Part shown: positions 28,320 through 37,000 of the stretch, one piece after another | Layout of the letters: each line of letters starts with the position of its first letter | Position numbering within the stretch: position 1 is the first letter of the stretch | Assembly: GCF_003045775.1 (NCBI RefSeq) | Contig: NZ_PXNS01000006.1 | Location: 1-64,000, forward strand | Source of the DNA: Halomonas litopenaei | GTDB lineage: Bacteria; Pseudomonadota; Gammaproteobacteria; Pseudomonadales; Halomonadaceae | Length of the DNA: 64,000 nt | Direction: 5' to 3' | Notes under the pieces: generated by a model | Seen by the model: only the letters and a program-made list of their open reading frames with translations | The model's database searches: none | Told to the model about the DNA's origin: nothing | Program-made: the position numbers and the translations under genes

Positions 28320-28386
28320 TGGATGATGGCGGGTTTGATGGTCATCGTGGCCGCGATCCAGCGGTGACGCAGGCTCTGGCGGAATA

Positions 28387-29841
28387 TCAGGCCCCTGAGG
28401 CGGAGCCGGCCGGCTGGCGCTCGTCGCTGCCATGACCCAGGGTCAGGCCGGTGAGCACATAGAGCAACGAGAAGGCGATGGCGCCGTAGCAGAGGATGGC
28501 GTAGACGAAGAAGTCGGCGGTGGCGACCCCTAGGGTGGCGGCGGTGAAGGCGCCGGTGACGCCCCAGGGCACCAGCGGCGACAGGGTTGTGCCGGTGTCC
28601 TCGAGGATACGTGACAGGTTCCTGGTCGGGCTGCCACTGCTGGCGACCAGCGGGCGCAGCAGCGGGCCAAGCAGCGAGAAGGTCACGTAGTAGCTGCCGG
28701 TCAGCAGAAAGGCGAGGCTATGCAGCGCCATGGAGCCACCGAGCACCTGGCGCCGGCCGGCGTGGCGTCGGGCCAGGTAGGCGATGGCGGCGTCCAGGGT
28801 GCCGGCACTCTTGAACGGGGCCCCCAATACGGCGGCGGCGATCAGCACCGCCACGGTGGACATCATGCCCTGCAGGCCACCCCGGGACAGCATCTTGTCG
28901 ACCATGGCGACCCCGGTATCGGCGACGAAGCCTGCGTTCATGGCGGAACCGATCTCGGAAAGGCTCGCGCCCTGGAGCACCACCGCGATCAGCGCCGCGC
29001 TGACGATGCCGAGCATGAAGGCGGGCAGCACCGGCTTCTTGGCCAGGATGCAGCCGAACACCACCAGGGGCGGCAACAGGGTCAGCAGATTGTCGCTGAA
29101 GGTGGCGGCCAGGGTGTCGATGATCGCCTGGGTCTGGGTCGACATGCCGTCACCGGCGAGGGTCGCCCCGGAGGCGGCGACGTCGGTGCCGAGCCAGGCG
29201 TAGACCGCCAGGGCGATCAGGTAGGCCGGCAGGGTCGAATACAGCATATGGCGGATGTGGGTGATGATATTGACCTCGCATACCGCCGAGGCCATCACCG
29301 TGGTATCCGACAGCGGCGACAGCTTGTCGCCGAAGAAGGTGCCGGTGACGATGGCGCCAGCGGCGTAGGCCGGGGGGATGCCGAGTCCCAGCGCGACCCC
29401 CATCAGCGCCACGCCGATGGTGCTGAGGGTGCCCCAGGAGGTCCCGGCCATGACCGACATCAGCGAGCATGACAGGCAGGCCACGACCAGAAAGAGCCCC
29501 GGCGTCAGCGACTCGAGGCCCAGGGTGACCATGGCAGGAATGGTGCCGGAGAGCATCCATACCCCCACCATCATGCCGACGCTCATCAGGATCAGGATGG
29601 GTACCAGCATGGCCTGGATGCCCTTGAGCAGATCACTTTCCAGACGGGGCCAGGCGATACCCCAGGCAAGGCATAGCGTCATGGCGATGGCGCCGGCGAC
29701 GATCAGCGCCACCGCGGTGGGAATGCCAAGGCCCATGATGCCGACCAGCAGACTGCCGATGGCGGCGATGAGCAGAATCAGATGGCGAGGGCCAGACAGC
29801 GAGACAGCGGGCGCTGTCGAAGGGGAAGCGTCTTGGGACAT
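28387..29841 (-). CDS. NhaC-family Na+/H+ antiporter or amino-acid exchanger
   Basis: 484 residues, 11-12 transmembrane segments. Family marks: GTSWGTLSTIGVALMGVA (about 143-160), GTFFGDKLSPLSDTTVMAS (about 175-193) and GTTLSPLVPWGVTGAF (about 420-435), all characteristic of NhaC. Such proteins swap Na+ for H+ or couple Na+ to organic ions (malate-lactate or amino-acid antiport). The position next to a Ggt-family gene and a GntR regulator hints at a substrate transporter rather than plain salt tolerance. The ribosome site is weak (GGAAC). Confidence 0.88.
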   Translation of the reverse strand: MSQDASPSTAPAVSLSGPRHLILLIAAIGSLLVGIMGLGIPTAVALIVAGAIAMTLCLAWGIAWPRLESDLLKGIQAMLVPILILMSVGMMVGVWMLSGTIPAMVTLGLESLTPGLFLVVACLSCSLMSVMAGTSWGTLSTIGVALMGVALGLGIPPAYAAGAIVTGTFFGDKLSPLSDTTVMASAVCEVNIITHIRHMLYSTLPAYLIALAVYAWLGTDVAASGATLAGDGMSTQTQAIIDTLAATFSDNLLTLLPPLVVFGCILAKKPVLPAFMLGIVSAALIAVVLQGASLSEIGSAMNAGFVADTGVAMVDKMLSRGGLQGMMSTVAVLIAAAVLGAPFKSAGTLDAAIAYLARRHAGRRQVLGGSMALHSLAFLLTGSYYVTFSLLGPLLRPLVASSGSPTRNLSRILEDTGTTLSPLVPWGVTGAFTAATLGVATADFFVYAILCYGAIAFSLLYVLTGLTLGHGSDERQPAGSASGA

Positions 29842-29940
29842 GGGCGTGTTCCGAAGCTGTTGTTGTGGTGAAGGGGACAGGCTCCGCCCTGTTGGGTCAG
29901 GGTTTTCTGTGTCGGGGCATTCTGTGCCAGGGCCTGTTTT

Positions 29941-30022
29941 GTCAGAGATATCGACCCTTGTGGAAGAAATATCTCGATCGTTGTAAGAAATATCGTCTAC
30001 TGTAGTTAATATCGATATTTTC
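29941..30022. promoter_or_regulatory. Divergent nhaC/GntR promoter region with repeated ATATC boxes
   Basis: An AT-rich island with repeated boxes: AGATATCGAC (29946-29955), GAAATATCTCGAT (29966-29978), GTAAGAAATATCGTC (29983-29997), and the perfect palindrome AATATCGATATT (30008-30019). The palindrome shares AAWATCGATWTT with 28222-28233. The position between divergent genes fits an autoregulated GntR operator. Confidence 0.55.
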
Positions 30023-30098
30023 TAAAAACTATGGCCCAGCGCTTGGCGAACGTCAATTGCCGACGTACTCTGCAAGCCTGTTATTTGCGAGTGTTGTC

Positions 30099-30776
30099 AT
30101 GATCAATTCCCAACCAGCCGAGGTAGCGGCGAGCGGCGAGACGGCGGCGAGCCAGGTATTCAGTGCGCTGAAGCAGGACCTGATCCGTGGGCGTTTTGCG
30201 GCGGGGGAGAAGCTCGCCATCAGCGCGCTGAAAGAGCGCTACGAGGTGGGGCTGAGCCCGCTGCGGGAGGCGCTCAACCGGTTGGCCGCCTACGGCCTGC
30301 TGGAGCAGCACAATCAGCGCGGCTTCCGGGTGCCGCCGCTGTCGGCGGAAGAACTCGAGGATATCTCTCGGCTACGTATGCAGCTGGAGTGCATGGCGCT
30401 GACCCAGGCCTTCCAGGAGGGTGACGCCGAGTGGGAGTCGCAGTTGCTGGCCGCCAGCCATCGTCTGTCGCGGGCCAACAAGGCCCAGGGCGAGATCGAA
30501 CAGTGGGAGCAGGCCCACCAGCGTTTTCACCGCACCCTGTTGGCGCCCTGTGGTTCGCACTGGCTGTTACGCTTCATCGAGCAGTTGCACGATCAGTTCG
30601 ATCGCTATCGCCGGCTGGCCCCGGGCAACCCGGAGATTCGTGACCGGCTCGATGCCCAGCACGGCGAGCTGGTCGAGCTGGCGCTGGACCGGCGCATCCA
30701 CGATGCCCGCTACCTTCTCGAAGATCATATCCGTCAGTCCTGGGAGGTCGCCAAGGGCGCCTGCGAGCAAGGCTGA
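30099..30776 (+). CDS. GntR-family (FCD) transcriptional regulator
   Basis: 225 residues: winged helix-turn-helix (about 15-80, with ISALKERYEVGLSPLREALNRLAAYGLLE) and an all-helical FCD ligand domain (about 90-215) with metal-type His at HQRFHRTLL and DHIRQSW. Divergent from nhaC; likely controls nhaC, the Ggt-Chr operon and perhaps TctABC through the ATCGAT palindromes. The ribosome site before ATG 30099 is weak, suggesting low expression. Confidence 0.88.
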   Translation: MINSQPAEVAASGETAASQVFSALKQDLIRGRFAAGEKLAISALKERYEVGLSPLREALNRLAAYGLLEQHNQRGFRVPPLSAEELEDISRLRMQLECMALTQAFQEGDAEWESQLLAASHRLSRANKAQGEIEQWEQAHQRFHRTLLAPCGSHWLLRFIEQLHDQFDRYRRLAPGNPEIRDRLDAQHGELVELALDRRIHDARYLLEDHIRQSWEVAKGACEQG

Positions 30777-30889
30777 TGGCTCGCCCTGTCGGCCGCTGGA
30801 GGAAGCGCTGGAGGACGCGCTGGAAGAGTCTAGTGGCGCGTCAGTTCCCGGAGGTCGCCAGGGATGCCTGCAAGGGAGGATGTCAGCGC

Positions 30890-31582
30890 CTAGCGATTGG
30901 AAGGATGCAGCTCGAGGTAGCGATTCTTGGAGGGCAGCAAGTGCTGCCGGCACAGCTCGCGCAGCGCGTGGCGGTCCTGTTGGCGGATCGCCTCGATCAT
31001 CGCCTGATGCTCGTGGCGCGCCCGGGACAGGCTGTGGCTGTCGGCGATGGCGATAAAACGAATGCCGTGGGCCTTCTGGGCGAACTCGTTGATGGTCTCG
31101 TAGAGGTAGGGATTGCCGGTCGCCGCGAACAGGGTGCGGTGAAAGGCAATATTGAGGTGGAATACCCGTCGCAGATCATGGGCGTCCACGGCGGTGCTGT
31201 AGCGCTGGTGGATGTCCTCGAGCTCGCTCAGCCACGGCTCCGGCGCCGGTAGTGGCAGGGCATCGACACCGGCGAGTTCGAGGATCTCACGCATGGCATA
31301 GAGCTGCTCGACCTCTTCGGGCGTGTAGGCCTTGACGAAGGCGCCGCGGTTCCTGATGCGTTCGACCAGGCCGATGCTCTCGAGCTGAAACAGCGCCTGA
31401 CGCACCACGTGGCGCTTGCAGTCGAAGCGCTCGATCAGGTCCTCCTCGACCAGCCGCTCCCTGGGGTGCAGACGCCCCAGCACGATGTCCTCCTCGACAC
31501 TGCCGACGATGTCCTCCGCCACGCTGGTGGCGCTGGGACGACGGGTGCTGTTGGAAGGGTCCTGCACGCTGACCTGGCTCAT
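30890..31582 (-). CDS. GntR-family (FCD) regulator of the acid-catabolism locus
   Basis: 230 residues: winged helix (about 20-88, DLIERFDCKRHVVRQALFQLESIGLVE) and FCD domain (about 95-220), with metal-ligand-like HLNIAFHRTLF and HEHQAMIEAI. Preceded by GAGGA. It lies 107 bp downstream of the IlvD/Edd dehydratase gene on the same strand, so the two are probably cotranscribed and this protein regulates the divergent Tct operon. Its ligand is probably the sugar acid. Confidence 0.88.
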   Translation of the reverse strand: MSQVSVQDPSNSTRRPSATSVAEDIVGSVEEDIVLGRLHPRERLVEEDLIERFDCKRHVVRQALFQLESIGLVERIRNRGAFVKAYTPEEVEQLYAMREILELAGVDALPLPAPEPWLSELEDIHQRYSTAVDAHDLRRVFHLNIAFHRTLFAATGNPYLYETINEFAQKAHGIRFIAIADSHSLSRARHEHQAMIEAIRQQDRHALRELCRQHLLPSKNRYLELHPSNR

Positions 31583-31689
31583 CTCGCATCCTCTGCGATC
31601 ACGATGGTGAAGCGGCGACGAGACGGTCCCGTCGCCGACTCCAGTCTATCAATAGCGCTCACCGCCTTCATCGGCTCGAATGACTTTCC

Positions 31690-33444
31690 TCACTCCTGGG
31701 TCGGCACGCGACAGTGGGACTCGGGGCGGCACACCTTGAAGTCACAGCCCTGGTCGGCCTGCAGGATCTGCTCCATGAACAGTCGACGATAGCCGAGCAT
31801 CGGTGGCTGCTCACGCGGCGGGGCCGTGGTCTCCTGGCGGCGGCTCTCCAGGGTCTGCTCGTCCACTTCCAGCGAAATACGGTTGGCAGAGACGTCGAGT
31901 TCGATGATGTCGCCGTCGCGCACCAGCCCCAGCGTCCCTCCTTCGGCGGCCTCCGGCGATACGTGCAGCACGATGGTGCCGGCGGCGGTGCCGCTCATGC
32001 GTCCGTCCGAGATGCGCACCATGTCCTTGACGCCCTGGGTGGCGAGTTTCTTCGGGATCGGAATGTATCCGGCCTCGGGCATACCCGGGGCGCCCTTGGG
32101 GCCGATGTTGGCCAGCACCAGGACGTCGTCGGCGTTGACGTCCAGGTCCGGATCGTCGATGCGCGTCGCCAGATCCTCCAGCGAATGAAAGACCACCGCC
32201 CGTCCGCGATGCTGCATCAGCTCCGCAGACGCCGCCGACTGCTTGATGATGGCGCCGGCCGGGGCCAGGTTGCCGCGCAGCACGGCGATACCGCCTTGTG
32301 CGTAGACAGGACGGGAGCGTGGGCGCACCACCGGCTGCTCGACCAGATGCACCGCCGCGTCGATGTTCTCGCCCAGGGTGCGACCATTGATCGTCATGGT
32401 GTCCAGGTGCAGCAGGGGCTTCAGCTCTCGCAGCAGCGTCGGCAGGCCGCCGGCGCGATGCAGATCCTCCATATAGCCCTCGCCGGAGGGCTTGAGGTCG
32501 ACCAGCACCGGCGTCTCGCGGCTCATGCGATCGAAGGCGTCCAGGTCGATGTCGATGCCCAGCCGACCGGCGATGGCGGTCAGGTGGATCAGACCGTTGG
32601 TCGACCCTCCCAGTGACAGCAGCACCCGCAGGGCATTTTCAAAGGCCTTGGGGGTCAGGATCCGGGAGGGCGTGACCCCGTCACGGGCCAGCCGTACCGC
32701 TTCGGTCCCGGACTGCTCGGCGATGCGCTGGCGGTCGGCGTAGACCGCCGGCGCGGTGGCGCTGTTGGGCAGCATGATGCCCAGGGTCTCGGCCAGGCAG
32801 GCCATGGTGCTGGCGGTGCCCATCACCGAACAGGTACCCACGGTAGGCACCAGCTTGTCGTTGACCTCGCTGATCTCGGCGTCGTCGATGTCCTGGCCGC
32901 GGTAGGCCGCCCAGTAGCGACGGCAGTCGGTACAGGCGCCGACCCGGGTGCCGCGATGGGAGCCCGACAGCATGGGCCCGGTGACCAGCTGGACGGTGGG
33001 TATATCGGCGCTGGCCGCCGCCATCAGCTGGGCCGGCACCGTCTTGTCACAGCCGCCGATCACCACCACCGCATCCATCGGCTGGGCACGGATCATCTCC
33101 TCGGTGTCCAGCGCCATCAGGTTTCTCAGGTACATGCTGGTGGGGTGGGCGAAGGACTCGTGCAAGGTGATGGTGGGGAACTCCACCGGCAGCCCGCCGG
33201 CCAGCATCACCCCTCGCTTCACGCTTTCGACCAGCCCCGGCACGTTGCCGTGACAGGCGTTGTAGCCGCTGTAGGTGTTGGCGATGCCGATCACCGGCCG
33301 AGACAGCGCATCGTCGGTATAGCCCATGCCCTTGATGAACGCCTTGCGCAGAAACAGCGAAAAGTCGGCGTCACCGTAGTTGGTCAGGCGGTTGGACATG
33401 CCCCGGGTGGCGTTGTTGTGGTTGTTGTCTGAGTCCTGGCTCAT
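31690..33444 (-). CDS. IlvD/Edd-family dehydratase, probable sugar-acid dehydratase
   Basis: 584 residues. Iron-sulfur and Mg sites of the family: NTYSGYNACHGNV (Cys near 64), GGCDKTVPAQLMAA (about 129-142) and GTCSVMGTASTMACLAE (about 203-219), plus ISDGRMSGTAAG. The sequence departs from housekeeping IlvD and resembles L-arabonate/D-xylonate dehydratases and other sugar-acid enzymes. In this locus it should dehydrate an aldonic acid to a 2-keto-3-deoxy acid. GAGGAC lies before the ATG at 33444. The last 30 residues (MEQILQADQGCDFKVCRP) match the family tail. Confidence 0.92.
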   Translation of the reverse strand: MSQDSDNNHNNATRGMSNRLTNYGDADFSLFLRKAFIKGMGYTDDALSRPVIGIANTYSGYNACHGNVPGLVESVKRGVMLAGGLPVEFPTITLHESFAHPTSMYLRNLMALDTEEMIRAQPMDAVVVIGGCDKTVPAQLMAAASADIPTVQLVTGPMLSGSHRGTRVGACTDCRRYWAAYRGQDIDDAEISEVNDKLVPTVGTCSVMGTASTMACLAETLGIMLPNSATAPAVYADRQRIAEQSGTEAVRLARDGVTPSRILTPKAFENALRVLLSLGGSTNGLIHLTAIAGRLGIDIDLDAFDRMSRETPVLVDLKPSGEGYMEDLHRAGGLPTLLRELKPLLHLDTMTINGRTLGENIDAAVHLVEQPVVRPRSRPVYAQGGIAVLRGNLAPAGAIIKQSAASAELMQHRGRAVVFHSLEDLATRIDDPDLDVNADDVLVLANIGPKGAPGMPEAGYIPIPKKLATQGVKDMVRISDGRMSGTAAGTIVLHVSPEAAEGGTLGLVRDGDIIELDVSANRISLEVDEQTLESRRQETTAPPREQPPMLGYRRLFMEQILQADQGCDFKVCRPESHCRVPTQE

Positions 33445-33775
33445 CGATCGGTCCTCGTATCTTTATCGCTGGCGCCGAACAGCCCCTTCGCAGGAGGGCG
33501 TTGCGTCGTGGTTCGCTAGCTAGGTTAGGACGAGAAAAGATGGTTAACAAGATTATTGACAATTTTATTGGCGACCGTCTACGTTGAATCTGGCAGTCAC
33601 GACGTGCCCGGCGCCTTCGCCCCGACTCAGCGCCCCAAGACAGCGCCCCAGCGTCCTGAGACAGGGCCCAGCGCTCGGAGACAGCGCCTGAGCAGGTGCG
33701 CGATGACCGCGCCCGTCGCACGTACCAGTGCAAGACAACGATAAAGACAACGACAACCGCACAAGAGGTGCAGCC
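33445..33775. promoter_or_regulatory. Divergent control region of the acid-catabolism locus
   Basis: 331 bases without a gene. The AT-rich part at 33535-33570 includes TTGACA (33556-33561) with TACGTT 18 bases on, a possible rightward promoter, and TTAACAAGATTATTGACAA as a possible GntR site. Four imperfect repeats opening with CAGCGCC or CAGGGCC (33628, 33641, 33662, 33682) fill the leader. The receptor gene has AAGAGGTG as ribosome site. Confidence 0.45.
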
Positions 33776-34747
33776 ATGAAACATCGTGGAGCTTACGCCG
33801 CCATCCTTCTGTCGACCCTGCTTCTGCCCGGCGCCGCCATGGCGGAGTACTCCGCCGGCGACGAGATCAAGGTGCTGCAGGGATTCAAGGCCGGCGGGGG
33901 CAGTGACGCCCTAGCCCAGCTGACCCAGCCGTTCCTGCGCGAGTCGCTGGGAGTGGACTTCGTCAACGAGTACCTGCCGGGGGCTACCGGTGCCATCGCC
34001 TGGACCCGCCTGGCCAAGCAGACCGAGGCCGACGGCACCACCATCAGCATCACCAATACGCCGATGCTGATGACCAACTACATCATGAACGACACCATCA
34101 CCTACTCGGTGGACGAGCTGACCCCGATCGCCAATGTGGTGACCGACCCGGGCATTATCGTGGTCCCGGCGGACAGTCCCTACGAGACGGTGGAGGAGTT
34201 CCTGGCTGCCGCCGAAGAGAACCCGGGCACCATCACCGTGGGCAACTCCGGCGTGGGCGGTGATGACTTCTTCTCCACCATCCTGATCGAGCAGGCCTCG
34301 GGGATCAGCTTCCAGAAGGTGCCGTTCCAGGGTGACGGACCTTCGGCCACCGCCGCCATGGGCGGGCAGATCGACGCCAGCTTCAACAACCTGGGCAACG
34401 TCTACGGACACATTCAGTCCGGCAGCCTGAGGCCGCTGGCGGTGTTTGCCCGCGAGCGCCTGTCGATGCTGCCCGACGTGCCGACCCTGAGCGAGAAGGG
34501 CATCGAGGTGGTGGCCGGCTCCTCACGTGGGTACAGCGCACCGGCCGGCATCCCCGATGAGGCGCGCCAGCAGCTGATCGACGCCTTCGAGGCACTCAAG
34601 ACCAACGAGGAGTTCAAGAAGGTCGCCGAGGAGCGGGCCATGAACCTCGATATCCAGACCGGCGATGACTATCGCCAGATGATCGAGGACATGGAAGGCC
34701 AGTTCGAGGAGATCTGGGCCAGCGTGAAGGACGAGATCAACGGTTGA
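33776..34747 (+). CDS. tctC: TctC-family receptor of the second tripartite transporter
   Basis: 323 residues with a clean signal peptide (1-23, AAMA-EY). Bug/TctC fold: VLQGFKAGGGSDALAQL, LPGATGAIAWTRLAKQTEADGTTI, VGNSGVGGDDFFSTILIEQASG, and SYSAPAGIPDEARQQLI-like C-terminal lobe. Binds the carboxylate in the periplasm and hands it to TctAB. First gene of the rightward operon; ATG 33776 follows AGAGGTG. Confidence 0.94.
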   Translation: MKHRGAYAAILLSTLLLPGAAMAEYSAGDEIKVLQGFKAGGGSDALAQLTQPFLRESLGVDFVNEYLPGATGAIAWTRLAKQTEADGTTISITNTPMLMTNYIMNDTITYSVDELTPIANVVTDPGIIVVPADSPYETVEEFLAAAEENPGTITVGNSGVGGDDFFSTILIEQASGISFQKVPFQGDGPSATAAMGGQIDASFNNLGNVYGHIQSGSLRPLAVFARERLSMLPDVPTLSEKGIEVVAGSSRGYSAPAGIPDEARQQLIDAFEALKTNEEFKKVAEERAMNLDIQTGDDYRQMIEDMEGQFEEIWASVKDEING

Positions 34748-34753
34748 TCGGTG

Positions 34754-34786
34754 CGCTTGCCGACGGGCCTGGCCCGTCGGCAAGCG
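34754..34786. other. Intercistronic hairpin between tctC and tctB
   Basis: A perfect inverted repeat CGCTTGCCGACGGGCC (34754-34769) with GGCCCGTCGGCAAGCG (34771-34786); sterically about 14 bp with a 5-base loop. It starts 7 bases after the receptor stop and lacks a T run, which fits an mRNA-stabilising element that raises receptor expression relative to the permease. Confidence 0.7.
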
Positions 34787-34804
34787 ACCGAGGGAGTCAT
34801 ACTG

Positions 34805-35314
34805 ATGAAACTCAGTCGCCTGCTGTTTGGCCTTTTCGCCCTTGGGGTGGCCACGCTGTTCGGGGTCACCTCGCTGGGCTATCCCGACGCCGCGGCGCGG
34901 ATGCCGCTGATCTACGCGGTGGTGGTGGGACTGTTCGCCATCGCCATGATCGTGCAGGAGTTGACCGCGCATTCCCGCGCGCGGGCCCAGGCCTCGTCGA
35001 GCGCCGCGCCCACCCTCGAGGGCAGTCAGCTGGCCGAGGGCGAACTCACCGAAGGCGATAGCGCACCCGCGCCGCCCGCCAGGCCGCTCAAGGCGATGGC
35101 GGTGTTCGCGTTCGCCGCCGTCTACATCTACAGCATCTCCTGGCTCGGCTACGTGGTCGCCACGGCGGCCTTCATGGGCCTGTCGCTGTGGCTGGTGCGC
35201 CATGTGTCGCTGCGCTTCAGTCTGATCGGCATCGCCGGCCTGATCACCGTGGTCTGCCTGGTGTTCATCGGCTTTCTGGGCCTGCCCGTGCCGCTGTTGC
35301 CACCGCTGTTTTAA
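34805..35314 (+). CDS. tctB: Tripartite tricarboxylate transporter small permease TctB
   Basis: 169 residues. Four hydrophobic helices (about 5-22, 35-52, 96-116, 120-165), with a polar Ser/Ala/Glu linker at about 58-92 between the second and third. The short N-terminus and LGYPDAAARMPL replace the usual GSGSFPR motif. Between tctC and tctA; weak ribosome site GAGGGAG. Confidence 0.88.
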   Translation: MKLSRLLFGLFALGVATLFGVTSLGYPDAAARMPLIYAVVVGLFAIAMIVQELTAHSRARAQASSSAAPTLEGSQLAEGELTEGDSAPAPPARPLKAMAVFAFAAVYIYSISWLGYVVATAAFMGLSLWLVRHVSLRFSLIGIAGLITVVCLVFIGFLGLPVPLLPPLF

Positions 35315-35393
35315 GTCCTGTCGTGCGCTTCGCCACACCGATCGGCTTCGCTGAGGTCGTCATTGCACCCGCGCGAACCTGGAGCCTGACCCT

Positions 35394-36902
35394 ATGAACG
35401 ACTCGCTTGTGATGGTGGGGCTGAGCAACGTGCTCACCTTCACCAATATTGCGCTGATCCTCGGCGGCACCCTGCTGGGGCTGTTCGTCGGCGCCATGCC
35501 GGGGCTGTCCGCCACCATGGCGCTGGCGTTGCTGTTGCCGCTGACCTTTACCATGGACCCGGCGACGGGGCTCAGCATGCTGGCCTCGCTGTACGTCGGC
35601 GCCTCCTACGGCGGCTCCATCGCCGCCATCCTGCTGCGGACCCCAGGCACGCCCTCGGCGGCGGCCACCGTGCTCGACGGCTTTCCGCTGTCCCAGCAGG
35701 GGCAGGCGGGCAAGGCGCTGGGGGTGTCGCTGTTCGCCTCCTTCTTTGGCGGCCTGATGAGCGGTATCGCCCTGCTGACCGCCGCACCGTTGCTGGGGGT
35801 GCTGGTGTTGAAGTTCGGCCCGGTGGAGCTGTTCGCCATCGCCGTGCTGGGCATCACCATCATCGGCTCGCTGTCCCAGGGCTCCATCGTCAGCGGATTG
35901 CTGTCCGGCATCATGGGGCTGCTGCTCAGCACCGTGGGCATGGACCTGATCACCGGCACACCGCGCATGACCTTCGGCAACATCAACCTGTTTTCCGGCA
36001 TCGAATTCACGGTGGCGCTGATCGGGCTGTTCTCGATTCCCCAGGCGTTGATCCTGATCGAAAACGCCCACGACAGCGACAAGGTGGCCAGCAAGATCAC
36101 CGATCGGCTGGTGCCGCGGCTGAAAGAGCTGCGCACGCTGATGCCCAACATCCTGCGCTCCGGCGGCATCGGTATCGTTACCGGCCTGATCCCCGGCACC
36201 GGCGGCGACACCGCGAGCTGGTTTGCCTACAACGAGGCCAAGCGCTTTGCCAAGGACAAGAGCCGCTTCGGCAAGGGCGACATCGCCGGCGTTGCCGCCC
36301 CCGAAGCCGCCAACAACGCGGTGGTCGGCGGCGCGCTGATTCCGACCATCGCCCTCGGCATCCCCGGCAGCTCGTCCACTGCCATCCTGCTGGGGGCGCT
36401 GATGGTCCAGGGCATCCTGCCAGGCCCCAACCTGCTCACCGACTATGGCGACGTCACCTACACCCTGATCTGGGCGGTGATCTTCGCCAATGTCGGCCTG
36501 CTGGCGGTGGGGCTGATGTTCACCCGGCTGTGCGTCGGGGTGACCAAGGTGCCGGACAGCTTCGTCGCCTGCGCCATCATTACCCTGTGCGTGATCGGCG
36601 CCTTCGCCATCAACAACAGTCTGTTCGAGGTGGGGCTGATGCTCGGCTTCGGCCTGTTCGGCTACTGGATGAACAAGGCCGGCATCTCACCGGCGCCGAT
36701 GGTCATCGGTCTGATCCTGGGGCCGGTGATGGAAACCAGCTTCCAGCAGTCGATGCTGATCGGCCAGAACAGCCCGATGATCTTCGTCGAAAGCCCCATC
36801 GCCATGGTGCTGCTCGGCATCGCGGTGCTGTCGATCCTCCAGGCCACGCCGGTCTTCCGCTGGCTGCGAAGCTCGTTGCGGCGCGGGGCACGCACCGGCT
36901 GA
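35394..36902 (+). CDS. tctA: Tripartite tricarboxylate transporter large permease TctA
   Basis: 502 residues, about 12 transmembrane segments. Conserved TctA sequence: GAMPGLSATMALALLLPLTF, LLRTPGTPSAAATVLDGFPLSQQGQAGKALG, GLIPGTGGDTASWFAYNEAKR and IALGIPGSSSTAILLGAL. The partner of TctB and TctC here. Start ATG 35394 follows CTGGAGC. Confidence 0.95.
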   Translation: MNDSLVMVGLSNVLTFTNIALILGGTLLGLFVGAMPGLSATMALALLLPLTFTMDPATGLSMLASLYVGASYGGSIAAILLRTPGTPSAAATVLDGFPLSQQGQAGKALGVSLFASFFGGLMSGIALLTAAPLLGVLVLKFGPVELFAIAVLGITIIGSLSQGSIVSGLLSGIMGLLLSTVGMDLITGTPRMTFGNINLFSGIEFTVALIGLFSIPQALILIENAHDSDKVASKITDRLVPRLKELRTLMPNILRSGGIGIVTGLIPGTGGDTASWFAYNEAKRFAKDKSRFGKGDIAGVAAPEAANNAVVGGALIPTIALGIPGSSSTAILLGALMVQGILPGPNLLTDYGDVTYTLIWAVIFANVGLLAVGLMFTRLCVGVTKVPDSFVACAIITLCVIGAFAINNSLFEVGLMLGFGLFGYWMNKAGISPAPMVIGLILGPVMETSFQQSMLIGQNSPMIFVESPIAMVLLGIAVLSILQATPVFRWLRSSLRRGARTG

Positions 36903-36907
36903 TCGAG

Positions 36908-36940
36908 GCGCTGTCACCGCTTCACTAGCGGTGACAGCGC
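36908..36940. other. Strong hairpin between tctA and the enolase-superfamily gene
   Basis: A perfect 13-bp stem GCGCTGTCACCGC (36908-36920) with 36928-36940, 7-base loop and no T run. It is 6 bases after the tctA stop and could be a partial terminator or processing site separating transport from enzyme genes. Confidence 0.65.
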
Positions 36941-37000
36941 TTCATCCACGCCTGCAACCATCTAGCGATAACCACAATAATGTCTTGAAAGGAGCCCACC

